Shown here: positions 1-9,830 of the stretch, in pieces
How positions within the stretch are numbered: the first letter of the stretch is position 1
Layout: every line of letters starts with the position of its first letter
Notes under the pieces: generated by a model
What the model was told of the DNA's origin: nothing
Database searches by the model: none
What the model saw: the letters and a program-made list of their open reading frames with translations, nothing else
Translations under genes and position numbers: made by a program
Assembly: GCA_037903355.1 (NCBI GenBank)
Contig: JBAJFE010000062.1
Location: forward strand, 930,001 to 994,000
Direction of reading: 5' to 3'
Length of the DNA stretch: 64,000 bases
Source: Trichuris trichiura
Lineage: Eukaryota; Nematoda; Enoplea; Trichinellida; Trichuridae

Positions 1-1374
1 TCATTTTGCTGCGTTGAAATGGAGTCGTTGCCTGCACCCAGCGCGTTACATGCGCAACCGATAAATCGGTTGAGCCGTCAGCGACAAGGTGCATCCTGAA
101 GCATCCATTCCTATGCGATGCATCCCCAAGCATCGCCCTACCAGTATATCTTCATATCATCAGTAGCAGCTTAGCGAAATCCCACGATTGGCTCTATGCG
201 CAGCTCTTCTGACGCAAGCTGGCAGAAGGCATTCCGAATTTACTATTCGACCAAGAAGTAATCATCAGCCAGCGGGCAGCTTACGGAAATCCCGTAATCG
301 CCGAACCAAGAACAGCCCAGCGTAGGACTTCCACCCGTGTATCGTCTTGACAGTTGTCAAAAAGTCGGCCGCACAACCAATCGCCTAAATCAACGCTAAT
401 TTTAAAGCAAATGAAGCCGTCCTCTAACAATACAATTAAACATTCGCAGGTTCATATTGGGTGAACTGCAATTTTGTGAGTTCATACTGTAATTCACGTT
501 TAAAACTGAAGTTCTTAATTTACGTTGCCGATACACATGTCTTCAGAAACTGTGCTCACCCGTTACAAATGCTAGGGTGTTCTGAAATCATCGATTTGAA
601 CTCGAAGTCCTTGCAGCGTGCACCTGAACTGATTACTAGGATAATGGAACTTGGTTTTGGTTCAACCTACAGTATTTGCCTGTGGTCGAATGGAAAAGAT
701 TCCTTTTTTAATAACTGGCAAAAATCGTGACGCAGGCAATTGTTAGCTTTAATTTTCTGCAAATTTACGTTAAGCTAATGTAATTGTTTTTTGCCTTCCC
801 TCTTTCGCAAGTTTTCAATGATTCATTCTCTTTGTCCCGTACTTTCCTCGAAATTTGTGTGTTTTCTTAACGCATGCCTTATATTTTGTTTGGATAACTA
901 TGGTTTTCATCTAAAAAGTCAGACTTCTTTCTTGCAAGTAAATTTTCGCGGCTGCTGTTCTGGTTCATGAACTTTTGCCTTACGCTGGTTACAGGCCACG
1001 ACTTGACTGAAGCACCACGGGCAACCGTCGCTTGAGATAATATCAGTTCGCAGTACACAGAAATTCCTTCTTGCGTCGTCAGCGCATTAATGTGGGTGCA
1101 ACGGGCACGATCCGGCGCTCAAGTGTTGTAGCGTAGAAAAATCACGGACTCAAGCCGCTGTTGTGCAACAGGATGTTCGAATAGCCAAGCCACAACACGT
1201 GTAAGTAATCTCACTCACTTAGATTTTAAAAACAAATGCCCATGTTCTGCAAAACGGCAGGTTCACTTCACTGCCATGATTAATCATTGCATTGAGATTT
1301 TTTAAACTGAACGTTTTTGCATTTTAACATTTCCGCTTCACAAATTAAGAAGAATGCTTACCTACTACGTCCGA
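1..1374. other. Left flank of the tRNA cluster, no gene recognised
   Basis: No tRNA, rRNA or recognisable coding exon was found here. The longest open frame (461-730, +, 89 codons) resembles no family I know and has no clear splice context. The first 350 bases are somewhat richer in G+C and carry short repeated words such as GCATCC and CCCACGAT-like blocks, but I could not define a repeat unit. Confidence 0.5.
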
Positions 1375-1436
1375 TATACAAAAATATATTTACAGCTTTT
1401 AAGATAGGCGATATTTACGTTTACGACTATGTATTT

Positions 1437-1518
1437 CGCTGTGGACAGGATTTGAACCTGTGCGGGTATAACCCATTGGATTTCAAGTCCAACGCCTTAA
1501 CCACTCGGCCACCACAGC
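1437..1518 (-). tRNA. tRNA-Ser(TGA), left copy
   Basis: The 82-nt class II tRNA folds with acceptor stem GCTGTGG/CCACAGC and discriminator G. The anticodon loop is CTTGAAA between TTGGA and TCCAA, giving anticodon TGA. The variable arm pairs GGGT with ACCC and the T-arm is ACAGG-TTCAAAT-CCTGT. Its sequence is identical to the mirror copy at 9749-9830. No intron. Confidence 0.95.
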
Positions 1519-2105
1519 TGCCATGAATATGTGCACAGGTCAACTTGACAGCACATCGAAGTTCTGAGAACTCTTTCCAGTTTTCACTACGAGTTTACTG
1601 AAAAAAGTGTTTCTAGTTCACTGTCACTCAGGTTTCTATTAGCATTTAGTAATTTTACCTAATCTTTGAAGACAAAGTTCCTATAAACACTTCCTACAAC
1701 AGCTTACGGTCAAAACGGTTTGTTAGATTTCAAATGAGTTCTTCGAAGAAAGAATAGGAAAGTGTGTGTTCAAACAAATGCCTACTTACCTTTATTCTCA
1801 AGGGGATACTATTTCCCTTCAGAAGCTCATATAGCCACCTGAAAGTACTAACCTTAACCCAATGCATAGGACAAACAATGGCATAATAAGCGTCGTGCCG
1901 TAAACGTCAACTCCAAGATTAAAAGAAGTTTGTTACGCAGCTTTCATTTCTGTTCTTCAAATTTTTAGCAATGCTTTCAATATAAAGCATCAACGAACTA
2001 CGCTTTCAAGAAAAAGGGAATGCACGTCAGCAGCAAGCTGCAGCAAGTTGGTTATTTGAACACAAAACTTATCTGCCGCGTTTAAAATACAGAGCTACAC
2101 AAAGA

Positions 2106-2178
2106 GCCCATGTAGCTCAGTCGGTAGAGCGTTAGGCTTTTAACCTAAATGTCCAGGGTTCGACCCCCTGCGTGGGCG
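2106..2178 (+). tRNA. tRNA-Lys(TTT), left copy
   Basis: The 73-nt cloverleaf has acceptor GCCCATG paired with CGTGGGC (one T-G wobble), anticodon loop CTTTTAA (TTT) between TTAGG and CCTAA, and T-arm CAGGG-TTCGACC-CCCTG. It is identical to the mirror copy at 9093-9165 although the surrounding DNA has diverged. Confidence 0.95.
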
Positions 2179-2850
2179 ACAAACTTAACATTCATGAAAT
2201 AAAATCAAACTTTTTCGTTTCTCTAGGGTAGAAATTGGGCACTACGGCAGAGCCACCTCAAAACGTTTACCAAAATGATCATTGAACTGGAATGGCTCGC
2301 ATGTATAGCCCCACAGCTGTGTGAAAGAATGCCCCTTTTCGCAGTGAAGGTTCAGCTCTTTAATGCGATGAAATGGAGCTCAATTCATTGTTTAAGCATG
2401 CATCCATACATCATTCAACCTTCTGTTTCTTAGGTGGGGTCAGTCAACAGTAGAATGAGTACATAGAAAGTGCATTGAATAATTTACTTTGCTGCAGCAA
2501 CTGGGCATGTAGACATACAGATGATGGGAATAAAATCATCAGGTCCTTCAATGGTCTATGTTAGCACTGATATATAACACACATTGCACATTCACTTTAA
2601 TGTTTTTATCTTTCCTCATAACCATCACGTTGATGCAATTAATGCAGTTGTAAAAAATGGTTGTCATCAGATATCTTTGAGCAACCAAAATCGAAGCGTA
2701 TAGGAAATTTCCGAAACACAGATCATGAGAAGTAGATTACTCAGCAATAATTATGCGAACGCCGTCACTTATTCAGGATCAAGAACTCATAGTAACTTTA
2801 CAAAGTTGCTACACTGACTGATTTGCCAATAGAACAAGTCAAAATAGTGC

Positions 2851-2922
2851 AGGCTAGTGGTCTAATGGTATGATTCTCGCTTTGGGTGCGAGTGGTCCGG
2901 GGTCCAATTCATCACCAACCCC
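2851..2922 (+). pseudogene. Degraded tRNA-Pro(TGG)
   Basis: The 5' two-thirds matches the intact Pro genes at 5526 and 7822, including anticodon loop TTTGGGT (TGG) between CTCGC and GCGAG. The T-arm reads CGGGG-TCCAATT-CATCA, so the T-stem no longer pairs, and the invariant TTC is changed. The acceptor stem is also damaged (AGGCTAG against CCAACCC). The upstream flank matches the distal flank of the 7822 copy, which marks this as the breakpoint copy of the inverted duplication. Probably non-functional. Confidence 0.8.
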
Positions 2923-3515
2923 ATTTGCATTTTTGTTCTGTAGTGCCTTATCCAAATCTTAAAATAAAAGTAAACCTGAATATTAGCGATTAAACTTTTT
3001 ATTTATGCAACTGGTTGCACATGTCAAATCTCCTAAGCCTTATACAGCAATTCCGTGAAGGTGTGAAGAAGAAAGACAGACTTTCAATTCGCCATACATT
3101 CACTTGCGGAGAAAATAAAGCACTACTAAGTATGAATGGATGGACTGAAAGTAAAACGTTTTATAAATGTTAATGCAGGCGACAGCTAGACGGCATCTCC
3201 ACCTCGCTGACGATGGAGCAGTAATAGATATCAATGACTCAGAAACATGAAGAGCGTCTGTCCCAAAATAACGATAGCAGTTTTGTCAAGATACAGAGCA
3301 CTCTACGTGTCTAAAATTACGCGTTGCAATGCTAAGTCAAGCAAATTACAGAACTGAGAGAACGGGATAAATATTTAATGAACATGGGTAGACAAAAGGT
3401 GGAATCAACGTGAATAAAAAGTGTGATGACATCGTCTCACGTCGATTATGCAGCTTGCAACTAATAGCTAATATGCTTTTTTTTACTATTTCTTCTTTGT
3501 TCTTTAAGACAGACA

Positions 3516-3587
3516 TTCCCGTGCCGGGAATCGAACCCGGGCCGTGTGGGTGAAAGCCACAAATCCTAGCCACTAGACCACACGGGA
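3516..3587 (-). tRNA. tRNA-Glu(TTC)
   Basis: The 72-nt cloverleaf has acceptor TCCCGTG/CACGGGA, discriminator A, anticodon loop CTTTCAC (TTC) between TGTGG and CCACA, and T-arm CCGGG-TTCGATT-CCCGG. All stems pair. It lies in the left-arm-only segment. Its flanks do not match those of the other two Glu genes. Confidence 0.95.
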
Positions 3588-4808
3588 GCACGGAATGCAC
3601 CTTTAGAATAGGCATCACGTACACAGTTTTATGATATTTAGAATCCAAATTTTATTCTTAAGGCGGGTGAAACACGTTAGGTATTTTCAGCACCTCTGTC
3701 ACACACGGGACATTAAGGATTCACTTTCTAAAACCTGCATAAGTTTTTACATTCGAGCACCATCGAAAAGACAGTTTAACTCCACTTCTGCTGAGAAGTC
3801 CTTCACGACAACTGCCACTTCAGTCAATGCACAAGAACTGCGTCGCAGATTCTCAGGCGCTATTACAATGCCCTGCTTCTAAGGATAACTGCTCGCAACT
3901 GTGAAATGTTAACATTTGATACATTCAAAGTGACCCCTTCCACGTGAGGGAATAAAATTATTTCTGTCCTATAACAAAACCAGTGACCAGCAAAAGCAAA
4001 ACTTGTAACTGAGCGTAGACGGTCAGAATTTCACAGGTACTTGTAGACAGTGTAGGTTAGAGCAGCGAAAGTCTTTTAGATCATGAAAAAAAGGGTTTCT
4101 TATTGATTGCTCTTACGAAAGCAGTATCATAATTTACCTACAAGCTGCAGCCTTTAACGCACGATTACTTTTTTTCTTGGAAACGCAATTCAGTGGCAGC
4201 TTTAAGCCCATGCGAGCATATCACCCCGTCACGCATAGAAAACAGTTTTGTCTTTCTACTGAAAGGATGAGGGGGGAAGGTCAGAGTCTTTGAAATTCTT
4301 CCGTTCCAGTCGTCCGCGAAACGTCGTAAAGCACACGTGGCGTGTGCCTTACGACTTCTCTGATACTTCAGTATTTCTCCTAACAGAGACCCTATTCCGT
4401 ACATTTTTAAAAACCAATGCGTCAGCCCCGCTTAAAAATACAGAGTTTTAAAATTTTCATTTTTCCAAATTTCCTAAGACGAAACAATTACTCATGACTG
4501 ACAAATGCTTTAGCCGAAAACATTGCTAAACTCGTCTAGCTACGTTCATGCAATTCAACGTTGGATTCTTCACGGAACAAGAAAATTTCTTGGAAGACTC
4601 ATCTGAGAAAAGCAGCTATTCAAGTGTCGCAAGGGATTAGTCAGGTTAAGTTTCAGAGGCGGAAATGGAAGAAGTATAAGAATGAGCTGTGATGCAAAAC
4701 ATTCAGGCACACATATACGTGGTTTACTTCGTCACAGAACGGGAAAACGTGAAGTTTAGCGTCATACGCTTTAACTGGCATGGCTCGCATAGATACATCC
4801 GAGGTTGT

Positions 4809-4881
4809 GCCTCGATAGCTCAGTAGGGAGAGCGTTAGACTGAAGATCTAAATGTCGCCGGTTCAATCCCGGCTCGAGGCA
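4809..4881 (+). tRNA. tRNA-Phe(GAA)
   Basis: The 73-nt cloverleaf has acceptor GCCTCGA/TCGAGGC, discriminator A, anticodon loop CTGAAGA (GAA) between TTAGA and TCTAA, and a T-arm ending CGGTTCAATCCCG. It is the only Phe gene in the window and sits in the left-arm-only segment. Confidence 0.95.
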
Positions 4882-5159
4882 AACGTAAGATAACTTTATG
4901 CTGCCCTCTACGTACAACATTAAGGTTACAATGGTAGTGCAGAACACTGCTTGCAAAGGTGAAAGAATGAGTGCCTATTCTGACTTTTGTATTTCCGATT
5001 AAGGGACCATTCGAGTTGACAAATTAAGAAAATTTACGCGACAACGTCGAACTTGCCGCAGTGCATGTTAAATCAGTTTAAGTGGCAAAATTGAGATTCA
5101 ATTTATTTTGGGGACGGACTGAAACAAACAGTATTACCTGAAAAGTGCTGAATGCATAC

Positions 5160-5231
5160 TGCGTAGACCGGGAGTCGAACCCGGATCGATTGCTTGGAAG
5201 GCAACCATGCTAACCGCTACACCATCTACGC
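5160..5231 (-). tRNA. tRNA-Gly(TCC), first copy
   Basis: The 72-nt gene has acceptor GCGTAGA/TCTACGC, anticodon loop CTTCCAA (TCC), and T-arm CCGGG-TTCGACT-CCCGG. A second gene differing in one D-loop base (AGCGG here, AACGG there) lies on the opposite strand at 14335-14406. Confidence 0.95.
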
Positions 5232-5525
5232 GCTCTGTTGGAATTCTTGTAGAGTTTCTCCGCGCACGAATTAGGGATGGATTATTTTCGTTAGGGGTGC
5301 AAGAGAACTTTATCTCTGCCTGATTACAAAAGACGCATGGGAGAACCATGTAAGCACATTAACTTTTGGGAGAAAAGCTTTTTCTCACTGATTATCTCAA
5401 GCACAATCGATCCCATGTTGGCGACGTGTGGAACTACTGACGAGATTAAAGTTGTGAAAACGTCTGTTAGGTCAAGCGTGTTAACTTTCTACCCGATCAT
5501 CAGTCATGTTAGAGACAAGGAACGC

Positions 5526-5597
5526 GGGTTAGTGGTCTAGTGGTATGATTCTCGCTTTGGGTGCGAGAGGTCCGGGGTTCGATTCCCCGCTAACCCC
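5526..5597 (+). tRNA. tRNA-Pro(TGG), left copy
   Basis: The 72-nt gene has acceptor GGGTTAG/CTAACCC, anticodon loop TTTGGGT (TGG) and a fully paired T-arm CGGGG-TTCGATT-CCCCG. It begins the proximal block of the left arm: downstream DNA matches the reverse complement of the DNA beside the 7822 copy, upstream DNA does not. Confidence 0.95.
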
Positions 5598-5933
5598 GGT
5601 AAACTGATTGTCTTGATCTGCCTAGCTTACGCATAGCGTATCAATAGGTCTACGGCATTGGGGCAGAGCATTTCACGTTTCATAAGAATTCCAGAATTGG
5701 CATACGGACAAAGTAATAGAAACATCACCCAATAGCGGTACATGTCGGGGAAGTTGATATGACGTAATATCTGTTCTTCGTAATACATTGAGTTACACTA
5801 AATAAGTAAAAGCCCAACATAGGTTTTTCTGTATTCTTTCATCTGGTGCTTCTGAAGAAGTCTTACTGGAGTGAATTCGATTCTTTCGGAAGTTTACACT
5901 AGCGGTTTTAATAGACGCAGGATGTCTTGAGTT

Positions 5934-6030
5934 GTTTCATAGTTCATCTTCTGATTCGCAGGTTTGGCCTGTTTGGTTCACATCAAACAGGCCAAACCCG
6001 TGAATCAGAAGATCGGGTCAACTATGAAAC
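5934..6030. repeat. Fold-back hairpin element, left-arm version
   Basis: Arms at 5934-5975 and 5984-6030 are reverse complements apart from a 4-nt gap and a short mismatched stretch, around an 8-nt loop. The base of the stem carries GTTTCATAGTT outermost, then CATCTTCTGATTC. The equivalent site in the right arm (7390-7484) also holds a long hairpin, but the apical two-thirds of its stem is unrelated. No open frame of note. Confidence 0.85.
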
Positions 6031-6369
6031 TGTTTTAATAGTCACAAATAAAGGTTTTTGTGGCAAAATTCATTTTTATAGTCGTGCTTTTCACTCTTCA
6101 CCAACTCGAAAATGATGTGGTTTTTTCTCTGCTTTATCGGTAAGTCTCCTTTGTGGAGAATATTGCTAGAAGAATAGTAACCGGCGGAATAAATTTCAAA
6201 TTTCAAAAGACACCAGCAACTCGCTGCAGCCCTTCAACTGCGAACATGTTTTGGAAAATAGTTTAACTTACCTTTCATCAGGCTGAATAATAAAAGTAGA
6301 GAGCGTTTGTATTGTAAAGTTTAGATATAAAGTTGAAATGGTGAGTTGTAATACGTAGTGGGTTGAATA

Positions 6370-6441
6370 TCCCGTGTGGTCTAGTGGTTAGGATTTGTGG
6401 CTCTCACCCACACGGCCCGGGTTCGATTCCCGGCACGGGAA
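6370..6441 (+). tRNA. tRNA-Glu(CTC)
   Basis: The 72-nt gene has acceptor TCCCGTG/CACGGGA, discriminator A, anticodon loop CTCTCAC (CTC) between TGTGG and CCACA, and a perfect T-arm. It is the inner end of the left arm and faces a Glu gene with anticodon TTC at 6828-6899. One base in the anticodon separates the isoacceptors. Confidence 0.93.
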
Positions 6442-6827
6442 TGATTGTGTTGCAGCTGTAGTGGTAACTATATCCTCTACGAAAAGTGAATGTTTTTCGA
6501 CTCATGATCACGATGTGACCGTTCCAGACATCCGAGGGGATATAGTTGGACTTGGCTTTCTTCATTCTGTTGAGTTAGATGAACTTTCTCCTGGTCTCTA
6601 ACTCCCGGTTTTAAGTTTGCACGTGTGCGGCGCTCTAATTGTCCTCCTGTGTTATGGGCTGACCAGCATGCACCCAGATCAAAAGCACAGGCTTTTCAAT
6701 TATGATAGTTCCCGAATATGTTTCGAGTGCGACGGAGAGACATTGATGAAGAAAACAGTTTATCAAAACAGCGACTCGTTTTCCACAATGCACATTACGC
6801 TATTAATATTGCTGCAACACAGAGCTA

Positions 6828-6899
6828 TTCCCGTGCCAGGAATCGAACCCGGGCCGTTTGGGTGAAAGCCACAAATCCTGGCCACTAGACCACACGGGA
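6828..6899 (-). tRNA. tRNA-Glu(TTC), partly degraded
   Basis: Acceptor stem and anticodon loop CTTTCAC (TTC) are intact. The anticodon stem TGTGG/CCAAA has one mismatch and the T-stem has a G-T wobble (CCGGG/CCTGG). The D-arm reads TAGTGGCCAGGA instead of TAGTGGTTAGGA. It may still be transcribed; function is doubtful. Confidence 0.75.
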
Positions 6900-6909
6900 T
6901 ATTCAAATA

Positions 6910-7086
6910 AAGTAAAACCCCCGAAGTTGGCAATTTCTGCATGGTGACCACCTCCCTAAGTTGACCGAATTTTGGTCAGTTGATTTGTCTGCACGTTATC
7001 CGAGCCACTTATACCCACCTCCTATATGTTGACCATCTCCTATGTTGACCAGTTTTCCCCAGTCCGTCGGGTCGGGGGTTTTACTG
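6910..7086. mobile_element. 177-bp MITE with TA duplication (pogo/Tc1-like)
   Basis: Inverted ends AAGTAAAACCCCCG (left) and CGGGGGTTTTACTG (right) are perfect except that the first left base is A where the right end implies C. TA lies immediately outside each end (6908-6909 and 7087-7088), the target duplication typical of the Tc1/mariner/pogo superfamily. The interior repeats AAGTTGACC/TGTTGACCA words, as in pogo-like non-autonomous elements. The mirror position in the left arm (around 6290-6365) lacks it, so it inserted after the duplication. Confidence 0.85.
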
Positions 7087-7389
7087 TAATTTAGTATTGC
7101 AAGCAAGGATTTGAACTTTGTATCTAAGCTTTACGTTACAAACGCTCTCTACTTATATTATTCAGCCCGACGAAAGATAATTTAAATTGTTTTCGAAAAC
7201 ATGTTCGCAGCTGAACAGCTCTATTGGGTTGCTGGTCTCTTGAATTTTATTGGTCTGGATACTATGCTTCCAGTAATATTTCCTACAAAGGAGACTTAAA
7301 GCAGAGAAAGAATTGGTGAAGAGCGAAAAGCACGATTATAAAAGTGAATGTTGCCCCGAAAACCTTTATTTGTTACTATTAAAACCGTT

Positions 7390-7484
7390 GTGTGTTTGAT
7401 CTTCTACGGCTTTTCCCGTTCTAATCTGAATTACAGATACCAAAGCAGATTAGAACGGGGAAAGCCGTAGAAGATCAAACACAC
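7390..7484. repeat. Fold-back hairpin element, right-arm version
   Basis: Arms at 7390-7428 and 7446-7484 form a 39-bp stem with one mismatch around a 17-nt loop. The stem includes GATCTTCTACGGCTTTTCCC. ACTATGAAAC follows directly, matching the outer flank of the left-arm hairpin. The GATCTTCTACGGCTTTTCCCG block recurs in a third hairpin at 13982-14124. Confidence 0.88.
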
Positions 7485-7821
7485 TATGAAACTCCAACCC
7501 GTTACAAAGCATCCTATTAAAACCGTTAGTGTAAGCTTTTGAGAGAATCGAATTCACACAAGTAAGACTTCTTCAGCAGTGCCAGATGACAGAACACAGA
7601 AAAACCTATGTGGGATTTTTCTTTATTTAGTGTAACGCAACGTATTGCAAAGAACAGGTATTACGACATCATATCACCTTTCCCAACATGTGCCGTTAAC
7701 GGGTGATGTTTCTATTACTTTGCCCAGAATTCGTATGAATACGTGAAATGCTCTACCCCAATGCCGTAGACAAATTGATACGATAGGCGTAAGATAGGGA
7801 GGTCAAGACAATGAGTTTACC

Positions 7822-7893
7822 GGGGTTAGCGGGAAATCGAACCCCGGACCTCTCGCACCCAAAGCGAGAATCATACCACTAGACCACTAACCC
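7822..7893 (-). tRNA. tRNA-Pro(TGG), right copy
   Basis: Differs from the 5526 gene by one base in the T-stem (CCCCG to TCCCG, giving a G-T pair). Acceptor GGGTTAG/CTAACCC and anticodon loop TTTGGGT (TGG) are intact. Homology to the left arm continues on both sides of this gene but splits between two left-arm locations (2851 and 5526). Confidence 0.93.
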
Positions 7894-8340
7894 TCACTAT
7901 TTTGACTTGCTCTATAGGCAAATCAGTCAATTTATCAACTTTGTGAAGTTAATGCGAGTTCTTGATGTTGAATAAGAGACAGCGTCGGCACAATTGTGTT
8001 GAGCAATCCATTTTTCATAATATGTGTTTTAGGAATTTCCTATACACTTTGATTTTTGGTTGCTTCGCACATATGTGATGACAACCATGTTCTACAGCTA
8101 CAATAACTGCATCAACGTGATGGCCATGAGGAAAGATCAAAACATTAAAGTGAAGATACAATGTGTTTTATATATCAGTATGTTAATATAGGCCATTGAA
8201 GAAATGGATGATTTTATTCCCATCATCTGTATGTCTATATGCCCAGTTCCTTGTAGCAAAACAAATCTTTGAATGCACTTTCCATGTAGTTATTCCCAAT
8301 GTCGACTGACTCCATCTACTAGAGATGAGGTTGAATGATG

Positions 8341-8864
8341 TAAAGCTCTTTTTTTATTACGGAATTTTCCGTTTTTTCGTCACAACATTTTTGCGGAGCT
8401 CTCGGCCTCTGACCTTGGGCCGTCATCAGCGTAACGAAATAAGCAAACTGTTGGAAGGTTTCGCCTTCCAGGTCAAGCATGATAAAGATAGCTTTATTGG
8501 TTATACAGTACAAAATGGAACAGTGGTGGCAGAACGAGGTTGCGATCTCCGGAGGAGAGGGAGATCAGCGAGAAGGAAGGAGAGACAAACCGAGGTGAAC
8601 GAGAGGGCTTTAAATAGGGAACATCTAGACAGCTCCCAGACGTTGTTGTGCTCACGGCCTCGGATTAACGACATTAGACGGGACACAAAGTGGCCAACAA
8701 TGAACACCATCCGTCATCGTTAATCCCGCCTTTAGTGGCGACCGACGTCCATTAACACCTCTGCTCTTGTCTGGCAGACAGGTGTCTGGCGCAACAACTC
8801 CAGCACAAACAACAAAATCCACGAGGGAAAACATTACCTTCCTTCACCAACAGGTTAAATCACA
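8341..8864. mobile_element. Unclassified ~0.5 kb insertion in the right arm
   Basis: The mirror sequence in the left arm runs without a break through GGTTGAATGATG and on to GCATGCTTAA (about 2380-2420, reverse strand). In the right arm these words are separated by about 525 bp. The insert contains a TATA-like CTTTAAATAGGG (8611-8622) mid-way and a short hairpin CTGGCAGACAGGTGTCTGGC near 8772. A mid-element TATA box would suit a solo LTR, but ends and target duplication are not clear and no protein family was recognised, so boundaries are approximate. Confidence 0.55.
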
Positions 8865-9092
8865 TACTTATGCATGCTTAAATAATGAACTGAGCTCGAC
8901 TTCATCGCATTAAAGAGCTGAACCTTCACAGTGCGAGAAGGGGCATTCTTTCACACAGTTGTAGGGCTATACATGCAAGTCATTCGAGTTCAAGAGCATT
9001 TGTTAAACATTTTTTGCTGACTCTCTGCCGTACTGCGCAGTTTCTATGGTAGAAAAAAAATATGGATTTTATTTCTTTAATGTTAAGTGTGT

Positions 9093-9165
9093 CGCCCACG
9101 CAGGGGGTCGAACCCTGGACATTTAGGTTAAAAGCCTAACGCTCTACCGACTGAGCTACATGGGC
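9093..9165 (-). tRNA. tRNA-Lys(TTT), right copy
   Basis: Identical over 73 nt to the left copy at 2106-2178, with the same T-G wobble in the acceptor stem and anticodon TTT. Confidence 0.95.
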
Positions 9166-9748
9166 TCTACATGTTGCCTTGTATTCTAAATGTGATAGAT
9201 TAGTGTGTGTCCAAATTGTTCAAATAACCGGCTTGCTGCAGCTTACTACTGACGTGCATTCCCTCTTTGAAGGCATAGTTTGTTGATGCTTTGTATTGAA
9301 AGCATTGTTAAAAATTTGAAGATCAGAAATAAAAGCAGTGTAAGAAACCCGCTTTAATCTTGGAGTTGACGTTTATGGCATTATGCTTATTATGCAATTT
9401 TTTTATGCATTGGAATAATGTTGGCATTTTCTGGTTCCCATATGAATTTCTTAAACGAAATAGAATTGAGAATACAGGCAAGTAGGCATTTGTTTGAGCT
9501 GAAACGTTCGTATTTTCTCTCTGAAGAATTCATTTAAAATCTTACACGCCGTTTTGACCCTAAACTGTTGTAGGAAGCGTTTATAGGAACTTTGTCTTCA
9601 AAGATTAGGTAAAATTACTAAATGCTAATAGAAACCAGAGTGACAGTGAACTAGAAACACTTTTTTCGGTAAACTCGTAGTGAAAACTGGAAAGAGTTCT
9701 CAGAATTTCGATGTACTGTCAAGTTGACCTGTGTGCATATTCATGGCA

Positions 9749-9830
9749 GCTGTGGTGGCCGAGTGGTTAAGGCGTTGGACTTGAAATCCAATGGGTTATA
9801 CCCGCACAGGTTCAAATCCTGTCCACAGCG
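9749..9830 (+). tRNA. tRNA-Ser(TGA), right copy
   Basis: Identical over 82 nt to the left copy at 1437-1518 (anticodon TGA, paired variable arm). Homology between arms continues about 50 bp beyond this gene and then stops, which defines the outer edge of the inverted duplication. Confidence 0.95.

Noticed and set aside
461..730. 89-codon plus frame at the left edge
   Set aside because: No family similarity, no splice context, and chance frames of this length are common in the window.
8325..8723. 132-codon plus frame
   Set aside because: It crosses the junction between duplicated arm DNA and the later insertion and matches no family.
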